Part shown: positions 14,288-20,593 of the stretch, piece after piece
Layout: each line of letters opens with the position of its first letter
How positions within the stretch are numbered: the stretch's first letter is position 1
Origin: a virus
Strand: one strand, 5' to 3'
Virus record (IMG/VR): IMGVR_UViG_3300037485_001992
Coordinates: 1-64,000 of that record
DNA length: 64,000 nt
Made by a program: the position numbers and the translations under genes
The notes under the pieces: generated by a model
The model's input: only the letters and a program-made list of their open reading frames with translations
The model's database searches: none
What the model was told of the DNA's origin: nothing

Positions 14288-14394
14288 TCCTCCATCCTCC
14301 TCTTGCACTCTTTGAGCCATCTCTTCCTCTGCAGCTTCTTGAGCCACCCCTTGCGCCGTGGCCTCTTAAACGCCCCGTCGTAACAGGATTCCAT
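14284..14394 (-). CDS. very basic small protein, 36 aa
   Basis: ATG at 14394 is preferred because GGAAGAG lies about 8 nt upstream, across the stop of the previous gene; a longer 61-aa version would overlap that gene by 71 nt. The protein is almost entirely Lys/Arg/Trp (KRPRRKGWLKKLQRKRWLK), like a nucleic-acid-binding or membrane-active peptide. Start and even coding status are uncertain. Confidence 0.45.
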   Translation of the reverse strand: MESCYDGAFKRPRRKGWLKKLQRKRWLKECKRRMEE

Positions 14395-14398
14395 CCAC

Positions 14399-14716
14399 TC
14401 ACTCTTCCACCTGCGTGGGACGTGTGAGAACCTCATCGCTCCCCTCAAATATTGTGAATGGGCAGTCATCCCTTCGCTTCTCGTTCATGCTTTCCTCTCC
14501 GAGAAGGTTGCAAATAAAGTCTGTCGCTTCGAACCCACACTCTGCACACCCACGAGGGTAGGCCAATGTTCGTTTCGGGTATTGAATGATAAGTTTCGCA
14601 GCTTCCAGACGACGCTTCAAAATAGCGTTCTCTGCTTCTGCGTTCTCTGCGCGCTTCATCCACTCACCTAGAATCACGGCTCGGCTCTCGCCGTCATATG
14701 CCATCGGGTTAGTCAT
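14399..14716 (-). CDS. coiled-coil/zinc-binding-like protein, 105 aa
   Basis: ATG at 14716 overlaps the upstream TGA (ATGA). Residues 18-45 are a coiled coil (ENAEAENAILKRRLEAAKLI). GCAECGFE, FICN and DCPFTIFEG supply four to five cysteines as in the neighbouring gene at 13964. Probable zinc-stabilised small protein, function unknown. Confidence 0.6.
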   Translation of the reverse strand: MTNPMAYDGESRAVILGEWMKRAENAEAENAILKRRLEAAKLIIQYPKRTLAYPRGCAECGFEATDFICNLLGEESMNEKRRDDCPFTIFEGSDEVLTRPTQVEE

Positions 14717-14973
14717 TCCTTCACCTCTTCCAACACACCAAACCCACGAAGCGACGGCCCCTTCTCGTCCTCAGTGTCAATCACCAGCGACTCCAACTCA
14801 AACTTGACGTTGTTTTTCGGAAGGCCCAAATCTTCAGCGAAGATGGATTGCTGCTTCAATGATTCCTCTGCTGACGATTGGTGCTTGAAGTAGCGAACAA
14901 CTTCGCTCAAAAGTCCGCTGCGCCCATCCTTGTTTATCACCTTAACTTTTGTAACCCAGAACGTATATTTCAT
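14713..14973 (-). CDS. hypothetical protein, 86 aa
   Basis: ATG at 14973 overlaps the end of the DNA polymerase gene; the polymerase's GAGGAG codons (for Glu-Glu of its EEEFVL tail) lie 8 nt upstream and act as ribosome site. The product is a small alpha/beta protein beginning MKYTFWVTKVKVI. No family recognised. Strict coupling to the polymerase suggests a replication-linked role. Confidence 0.62.
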   Translation of the reverse strand: MKYTFWVTKVKVINKDGRSGLLSEVVRYFKHQSSAEESLKQQSIFAEDLGLPKNNVKFELESLVIDTEDEKGPSLRGFGVLEEVKE

Positions 14974-17039
14974 AGAACGAACTCCTCTTCCCTCAGGTAC
15001 GGTCGTAACATCTCATACTCTTTCACTGCTCTCTCATCAATGTAGATTTCCTGTGTCGCTACATGATTCCCTCCGGGTGTGATTACTTTTCCATCTTGCA
15101 CGAGTCCCGTTCCCCAGCAGTAGACGTCTTGGCGAATATCGACCATCACCCCCATGTTCCGCATATACGGGTCCATGTAGAAGTGGAATGCTTCGTTCAT
15201 CACGCGAGCAAGCAAGTCGACTGACACCCAATCATTCAACTCCTCCTCAACGTAGATGGCATCGTGCAGCGTCATGATGGGTGTGAGCCCTTCGTCCTGG
15301 GCCAATGCGATGCTCTTTCGCATGATGCTCCCACCCACGCCTTGCACTGGCATGTTCCCCACGGAGCGGAAATTCTGGTTATCAGCAAGCATCCTCCACC
15401 CACACGGGAGACGAATCGTTCCCGACTGACGATACTCGCGTTGCACCGTTTCTTTCCACTCTGCGAAGTCACAGTAGGTCTCATAAAAGAGGTCGATAAG
15501 TACCTGCGCTTCTTCCTCAGTACAAGCTTGCTTCGTGTCGTTCACAATCTTTTGTGACAGACCACGCGCCGTCATATCGTAAGAGATAGCGAGGACTGTC
15601 GCCTTGTACCTTTCACGTATGTCTTTGTGCGTGTGCTTCGTCGCTCCCTTCGGTGCTGCGCGAGATTGGATTGCGAACGCCATATAGACGTCGCCTGACA
15701 TGTAAGCTTCGAGCATCTTCTTGTCGCCAGAGAGAAGCGCAGAAAGAAGGAACTCTTCGCTTCCATAGTCGCTACCCACAATCATCTTGCCGACTGGTGG
15801 GTGCACGAGACCCCTGAGCGCGGCGGATTTGAGGAAGACATAGCCCGTGGCAGATGGTTGGGAGCGGCTGCTCTGGGCGCCGTAGATTCCAAAGTATGGG
15901 CGCGCCCTTCCATCTTTTCCGAGGTAATCATAGAAGCTCTTCTTCGAAGTTTCCTTGAGCGGGCGGAAGCCATTGATGGACTGATTGAAGCGCGAGAACC
16001 TCAATAGCTGATCCACCGGGTCGTCTCTAAATTCGTGTCGCGAACCACTCACCTTTGAGAGCGTCTCTTCGTCGAGGCATGGGGCTTTCGTGGGTGTGCG
16101 CTTCGGCCATCGCTTCCCGTATTTCTGGTCGACCCAATCCCCGATGAGCTTGACGTTTCGCGTGAAGGACTTTGTCTTTCTGTCCCAGGAGAACATCTTG
16201 AATCCAAGTTCTCGCTCAGTTCGTTTAATAATATCCCTCTGCAACGCTTGCAGTAGAGAAGGAATGTTAGCTGTAAGCGCCCGCAGCGCAGGCACGTCAA
16301 CCGGGTAGCCGACTCCGACCATGCGAGCCGTGCGAGCAGCGTACTCTGCGCGACGATACTGCTCCCTGACCAACTCTTGTTCGTCCACCTCGTCTTCATG
16401 ACTCGACAAATAATCCACCCAGTACGACCACATCTCAGAGTGAAGCGGTGCAAGGTGCTCAACGTCTGACGCGCAGTATTCCATGATGCGCTTCTTCTCA
16501 TCCTCATTGAATGGTCCTCCCCTGATGATGCGCCCGCGCACCTCATGTTTTTCCTGCGTGTCGACAATCTTCCCAAGCATCTTGAATGCCGCCGCCGCGT
16601 AGTTCATCTCCGCTTGCGAATAGTCTTCCGATGAATCCTTCTCTTCTCGCCACCTGGGAGGTACATCTGTAACGCGTACCTTTCCCTTGATGAGCTGCTT
16701 CCCGTATTCCAGTTCGTGGTTGTGGTTGAGCAGCTGCCGGTATTCAAGATAGAGGTCGACGGCCTTCCACGGCACACTATCGAAACCAAGCGCCAGGAGC
16801 GCCCTAGACTCTGCTTCCCACGAGTAGGAGCTGAACACATAGCCTGACCTCGCCCAGACGTCTACGAACGCCTTAAACTGCCGCAGCGATGGTCCTCCGT
16901 CATAGAGCCATTGTGACATGACGGCGTGACGCTTTCCCCCATCCACCACCTGCCATGATACGCATACAGGTGTAACGTTCTCTTCTTCTGTGTTGCAGTA
17001 TTCGAAGTCAAGATACACGAGTTTCTTCTGTGGTACCAT
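14970..17039 (-). CDS. family A DNA polymerase with 3'-5' exonuclease, 689 aa
   Basis: ATG at 17039 follows AGAGGAAACC. The exonuclease domain has LDFEYCN (Asp11, Glu13) and EYCASDVEHL (Tyr188, Asp192), a DEDDy-type proofreading site. The polymerase domain has motif A SDYGSEE (Asp424), motif B RERYKATVLAISYD (Arg475, Lys479) and motif C LHDAIYVEE (His592, Asp593). At the position of E. coli Pol I Phe762 it has Leu483, and at the Gly767 position Asp488. Length is close to T7 gp5 without a thioredoxin loop. The C-terminus LREEEFVL is the tail shared with the SSB-like protein and SF3 ATPase. Main replicative polymerase. Confidence 0.92.
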   Translation of the reverse strand: MVPQKKLVYLDFEYCNTEEENVTPVCVSWQVVDGGKRHAVMSQWLYDGGPSLRQFKAFVDVWARSGYVFSSYSWEAESRALLALGFDSVPWKAVDLYLEYRQLLNHNHELEYGKQLIKGKVRVTDVPPRWREEKDSSEDYSQAEMNYAAAAFKMLGKIVDTQEKHEVRGRIIRGGPFNEDEKKRIMEYCASDVEHLAPLHSEMWSYWVDYLSSHEDEVDEQELVREQYRRAEYAARTARMVGVGYPVDVPALRALTANIPSLLQALQRDIIKRTERELGFKMFSWDRKTKSFTRNVKLIGDWVDQKYGKRWPKRTPTKAPCLDEETLSKVSGSRHEFRDDPVDQLLRFSRFNQSINGFRPLKETSKKSFYDYLGKDGRARPYFGIYGAQSSRSQPSATGYVFLKSAALRGLVHPPVGKMIVGSDYGSEEFLLSALLSGDKKMLEAYMSGDVYMAFAIQSRAAPKGATKHTHKDIRERYKATVLAISYDMTARGLSQKIVNDTKQACTEEEAQVLIDLFYETYCDFAEWKETVQREYRQSGTIRLPCGWRMLADNQNFRSVGNMPVQGVGGSIMRKSIALAQDEGLTPIMTLHDAIYVEEELNDWVSVDLLARVMNEAFHFYMDPYMRNMGVMVDIRQDVYCWGTGLVQDGKVITPGGNHVATQEIYIDERAVKEYEMLRPYLREEEFVL

Positions 17040-17048
17040 GGTTTCCTC

Positions 17049-17216
17049 TTACAGTATTGGGAGATAGACTTTTTCGAAATACCAACGGGCGACAGCCACC
17101 ATCCACCCGGCGTTGGGTGGAGATGGCGGGGCGAGATAAACAGAATGTTCATTGAGCATGGCGATGCGCCACTCGCGTTTCTCGTAGATGATGTGATCGC
17201 CAAGAGCGAGGGTCAC
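17049..17216 (-). CDS. hypothetical protein, 55 aa
   Basis: GTG at 17216 overlaps the upstream stop (GTGA), with GGGGAAG upstream; a TTG start at 17264 would overlap the neighbour by 52 nt and lacks a ribosome site. The product looks like a small beta-barrel fragment (GDHIIYEKREWRIAML...), reminiscent of short SH3-like phage proteins, but this is only impressionistic. Confidence 0.5.
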   Translation of the reverse strand: MTLALGDHIIYEKREWRIAMLNEHSVYLAPPSPPNAGWMVAVARWYFEKVYLPIL

Positions 17217-17473
17217 AAGCTCTTCCCCATCCTCTCCATGCCAGGCCCACCAGCTTCTATCCAAGAGTTGTACATGTCAGTGAAAGAGACTCCCCGGTGC
17301 TCTGGCTTGGAGAACCAACCGATTAGCGCAGGGACCTTTGAAAACTGGTTATTGCGCTCTCCCTCTCTGAAGATGGCTCGAAGCTCCTCAATAGTACCCT
17401 CGTTCTCTCTTCCCTTGTCAGCGAAAGTATAAAACAACCGAAAAAATGTTTCCCAGAACTCTTCGCGCGTCAT
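17213..17473 (-). CDS. hypothetical protein, 86 aa, paralogue of the 154-aa neighbour
   Basis: ATG at 17473 overlaps the upstream TGA; GAGGAG in the neighbour's tail codons is 8 nt upstream. Residues 50-72 (LIGWFSKPEHRGVSFTDMY) align with LLTWLNKPDNWGVAVSEMY in the upstream 154-aa protein, and both share a GKSL further on, so they arose by duplication. This copy lacks the acidic C-terminal tail. Function unknown. Confidence 0.6.
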   Translation of the reverse strand: MTREEFWETFFRLFYTFADKGRENEGTIEELRAIFREGERNNQFSKVPALIGWFSKPEHRGVSFTDMYNSWIEAGGPGMERMGKSL

Positions 17474-17934
17474 AAAATGAACTCCTCTTCATCATCGTCT
17501 GCAGGAAGGCTATCTGCAAATCGCTTCCGTTTCAGGATTGGGTCTTCCTCAGGCTGTTCCTTCGGAGTGTCTGGCTCCCCACCTGTCCGAAGATCAGCCC
17601 CAGCTTCAGCCAGACTTTTACCTCTGCTTGCCTTTGCAGCTCTCTCCTCTTCCTCAATAAATCGTCGATACATCTCAGAGACTGCGACTCCCCAATTATC
17701 CGGCTTATTAAGCCATGTCAGTAACTCCTGCTCCCTGACAGGGTTGTGGTATCCGAGATTCAGATCCGTAGCCAGTCTATGGACCCAACCCAGATGGGAA
17801 ATCCCTCGCTCCGAGAAAATCTCGAAATGACTCAAGAATACTAGCCACTCTCTCACGCTTGGGTGGTAGGCATTCTTGACGTACTTCTTATCGTAAAAAT
17901 CCTTCTCACCAACGCCCCTGTCATCAACTTTCAC
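17470..17934 (-). CDS. unknown replication-arm protein with FADSLPADDDEEEFIL tail, 154 aa
   Basis: GTG at 17934 overlaps the SF3 gene stop (GTGA). Residues 30-100 hold a W/K-P/G-V/M-Y domain shared with the 86-aa protein downstream. Residues 115-135 are a Pro/Glu linker, and the end KRKRFADSLPADDDEEEFIL is nearly identical to the SSB-like protein's end although the DNA differs at many third positions, so the peptide is under selection. The gene lies between the SF3 ATPase and the DNA polymerase, so it is a candidate replisome component. No named family recognised. Confidence 0.65.
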   Translation of the reverse strand: MKVDDRGVGEKDFYDKKYVKNAYHPSVREWLVFLSHFEIFSERGISHLGWVHRLATDLNLGYHNPVREQELLTWLNKPDNWGVAVSEMYRRFIEEEERAAKASRGKSLAEAGADLRTGGEPDTPKEQPEEDPILKRKRFADSLPADDDEEEFIL

Positions 17935-19598
17935 AACACAAACCCCTCTTCTTCCTCTTCAATTGACGCTTCAGTCAACTCATTATCTCGACCCTTCCAG
18001 CGAACCCCGTGAAATACTCTGGCCCCGAAATCCCCAGACTTCATACACCCCGTCTTGTTTTTCGTGTCAGTTCCCACCATACCCTTTATCAAGTTGTCAA
18101 AAGTTTGAAGAACTGTTTCTTTCTCCCGTACCAACGTTGTGCGACTGTCGGGAGAGTTCCTCATCGCGCGCTGGTAGTGCGGGCGAAACCACTTCCACAA
18201 ATCTTCTTCGTACACCTTTGCGGTATTGTCCACGACTAAATTATTCTCTATGTAGGACCTAACTACGTTCCTGATTGGCTTGTCGCAACGGAGTTTGATA
18301 TTGTCCCACATGGTTTCTGGCACTTTGATGTCTCGATACTTCCCGTCTTGCTTCTTGCACAGCTTCTCATGAACGACTCCACAAGCATGAAGAAAATGCC
18401 AGAACTCTTCCCGGTACCTGCTGATGACTTCAGAGTCTGCTTCCTCCTCATTGAAAGGCTGCACGACAAAATAGAGAAGACGAGTTCGCATTGCATTGTT
18501 TGTTGTGTCCACCTCAGGTGCAACATTCGAATGGGCCACGACACGAGCGAAGAGCTTCGCGGCGAAGCTACTGATAAACTTTATTTCCATCTCCCCCATG
18601 TCACCGCCAGTCAATTGCTTGACCAGTTCCGAGCCGAGATAGTATTTGTTTGAGCAGTCGGGGGCCATGGCAAATCGTTTCAAGTAGCACTTGGCGGCGG
18701 TGAACTGATTGGCATACGACGTCTTCTGAAGGACGACGGCAATCTTTTGAAGGTGCTCATACACCACGTTCCAAAACGTCGATTGACCCGAGTGACCCAG
18801 TGACTGAGACCACACCATCTGTCTTCCGAAATCCTCTGGGTCGAAACATTTCCAGATGAAAGCCATCAACTGGTCTGGATGGTCGACCCTTGCGATAAAC
18901 CTTTTCAGATGGGGCCAAGGACCGGGAACACACTTCGTCGAGTCGAACCTGACGAACGCATTCTCGTCCCATGCCATGAGAGGGAGAGAGCCAGACAGAA
19001 TGCACTCCTCAACATCCTGGTCGATGAGAATCTTCTTGAAAGCCCAAAGCATGACGTCCCCAATCTCTGGGATAGCCACTCGCTTAGCTGCCATGTAAAG
19101 GGTGACGTTGTCCTCAATTATTTGCTGAACGTCTTTCCTCCACGCAGAATACTCGGCTGCATTCTGCTGCCGGATTATGCTGATTATCTCTGCAAGTTGG
19201 ATAGAGCTGGTGGGGAGGAATCCTACTTTGTACAGGTCGAGGGAGGTCTCGGTAAGGATGTAGGTTGAAAGCCTTCCGTCCCTTGTCAGGAGTCTCACAT
19301 ACTTTTTCAAGTATTGTATTGTTCGATTCGTTAGGCTCTGGTCCACGTTCCTGACGTTGGTCTTCACCTGGTTGTCCCCCGCCTTCGCCTCTTTCTTCTT
19401 CTTGTTCTTGACCGTATCTAACATTTCCTGAGACTCCGATTCTTTCTTAATCCCATAAACCTGACCTACTGCATATGCCGTCACTTCCTCTTCCTTACTA
19501 GCAAACTCGTTGTCCGCTTTCCAGACAAGTTTGGTTCCAACCATTTCAGACAACTTATCCAATGGTTCGACTGGCTTCACAACCTCTGTTTTACCCAT
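17931..19598 (-). CDS. SF3-type (D5-like) replicative helicase/ATPase with degenerate Walker A, 555 aa
   Basis: ATG at 19598 follows GAGGGAG closely. Residues 80-215 resemble the D5-N region. Residues 240-385 follow SF3 order: Walker A position SLGHSGQST (266-274), Walker B FAMAPD (309-314), KQLTGGDMGEMEIKF, sensor HSNVAPEVD (Asn358) and MRTRLLYF (Arg371/373). The Walker A lysine is Gln272 (codon CAA), which in known P-loop ATPases abolishes or weakens ATP hydrolysis. No primase domain is obvious. The C-terminus EEEEEGFVL is the shared replication tail. First gene of the operon, probably read from the promoter at 19635-19663. Confidence 0.78.
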   Translation of the reverse strand: MGKTEVVKPVEPLDKLSEMVGTKLVWKADNEFASKEEEVTAYAVGQVYGIKKESESQEMLDTVKNKKKKEAKAGDNQVKTNVRNVDQSLTNRTIQYLKKYVRLLTRDGRLSTYILTETSLDLYKVGFLPTSSIQLAEIISIIRQQNAAEYSAWRKDVQQIIEDNVTLYMAAKRVAIPEIGDVMLWAFKKILIDQDVEECILSGSLPLMAWDENAFVRFDSTKCVPGPWPHLKRFIARVDHPDQLMAFIWKCFDPEDFGRQMVWSQSLGHSGQSTFWNVVYEHLQKIAVVLQKTSYANQFTAAKCYLKRFAMAPDCSNKYYLGSELVKQLTGGDMGEMEIKFISSFAAKLFARVVAHSNVAPEVDTTNNAMRTRLLYFVVQPFNEEEADSEVISRYREEFWHFLHACGVVHEKLCKKQDGKYRDIKVPETMWDNIKLRCDKPIRNVVRSYIENNLVVDNTAKVYEEDLWKWFRPHYQRAMRNSPDSRTTLVREKETVLQTFDNLIKGMVGTDTKNKTGCMKSGDFGARVFHGVRWKGRDNELTEASIEEEEEGFVL

Positions 19599-19634
19599 AT
19601 CTCCCTCAGATCCATAAGGAATGCACTGAAACGT

Positions 19635-19676
19635 CTTTACCGCACCTACCGACGACTTGTCAACTGCACGACAAGT
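19635..19676 (-). promoter_or_regulatory. promoter/operator of the replication operon
   Basis: On the minus strand TTGACA (19658-19663) is followed after 17 nt by GTAAAG (19635-19640), a weak -10. The -35 is embedded in a perfect inverted repeat ACTTGTC (19655-19661) / GACAAGT (19670-19676) with an 8-nt spacer, similar in placement to the repeat before the HTH gene at 3190-3212. Suggests a repressor site controlling the replication genes. Confidence 0.45.
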
Positions 19677-20466
19677 AGAAAAAGTTTTTATTTTTGTGGA
19701 GCGTATATAAGTTACTGAGTTTCTGGGGAGGGGTGAAATGTAAAAACCACACTTACTACTTTGAAAAGGGGCTTATATATTCCTTGTTTTTTTTTCCCTA
19801 AAATCGCGGGAGCCTAATAGAATGGGGGGGTCGAAAATCGTAAGAGTCAAAATGACAAGAGTTGGCGTGTTACCAATGAATCATTGCGATACGGGTACTC
19901 GCAATTCTTCATCTCTGTCGTTTCGATAATTCTCACGATAGTTTCCTCGACACCGAGCCGCGACTGTTACCAATCGAAGCCACCATAATGGGGGCTATTT
20001 GCCCCGGGGAGCTAATGGTTTCCCATGCCTGGCGTACATTACTCAGTGAGTTCTTGATGTAGACCGGGTCAAATTCCAAAGCTCCGCTCCTCGCACGATC
20101 TGGGAAAAGGGTGCCATGGCTCTGTGAAGCCTGTCAAGCGTGTGACCACCCAAAAGTATTCATCTTCAGATTATGTTCCGAGTTTCTTATTGACACGCAG
20201 GTGCATCCTATGCGAGGGTCCAATTCGTAAGCCGAGGCGCTGTCGATCGATTTGTTGGGAATGGCTTCCTGCAGCAGAACGATCCCTCGACTGATTGAAG
20301 TACCCGTTGACCCAATGTTTCACCAAGGCACTCACCATGGAATCCCAATCCCGCCTTGTGAGATGTTCAGTCCTATCGGGTGTTGCGAAGGGTAGCTCCC
20401 TTCCGCAACAGAGCCGCTTCTCTCGATGCTCCGGCAGGGACAGCAGTAACCCATGAAGCAAGAATC

Positions 20467-20502
20467 GCCCTTATCTGCCGTGTGTCGACCGGAGATAAGG
20501 GC
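20467..20502. other. perfect 10-bp hairpin in the intergenic region
   Basis: GCCCTTATCT (20467-20476) and AGATAAGGGC (20493-20502) pair perfectly, with a possible inner CCG/CGG extension. There is no strong U-run on either strand, so it is more likely a structural element of the proposed RNA than a terminator. Confidence 0.6.
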
Positions 20503-20545
20503 TTCTTGGTTGAAGGGCGGAAACGCTAAACTTCATCGCTATGTG

Positions 20546-20582
20546 GCCCTGATTCATCCTTGAGTCAGGGCTCTTTTGTTAT
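20546..20582 (+). terminator. Rho-independent terminator, plus strand
   Basis: GCCCTGATTCA (20546-20556) and TGAGTCAGGGC (20561-20571) form an 11-bp stem with one G-U pair and a 4-nt loop, followed by TCTTTTGTTAT. The U-rich side is on the plus strand only, although the structural operon ends from the other direction at 20594. This is the main evidence for plus-strand transcription of the preceding gap. Confidence 0.65.
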
Positions 20583-20593
20583 AGGGGGATCAC

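Larger units (their letters stand above)
19690..20582 (+). ncRNA. candidate large structured non-coding RNA
   Basis: About 900 bp have no credible gene although genes elsewhere overlap. Many helices are visible: a three-way junction closed by GGGTG/CACCC (20109-20113/20147-20151) containing hairpins GGCT/AGCC and GTCA/TGAC; GTTGCG..CGCAAC enclosing AAGGG/CCCTT near 20386-20415; a perfect 10-bp stem GCCCTTATCT/AGATAAGGGC (20467-20502); a GCG-GAAA-CGC hairpin with GNRA loop near 20516-20526; and a terminator with U-rich tail on the plus strand at 20546-20582. Plus-strand orientation is inferred from the terminator. Giant phage RNAs such as GOLLD and ROOL occupy similar gaps, but I cannot match a class. 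A replication origin is an alternative. The 5' end is not defined. Confidence 0.5.

Noticed and set aside
20171-20461. 96-aa frame in the 1-kb gap
   Set aside because: Lacks a ribosome site, has random composition, and the same DNA shows dense RNA stems.
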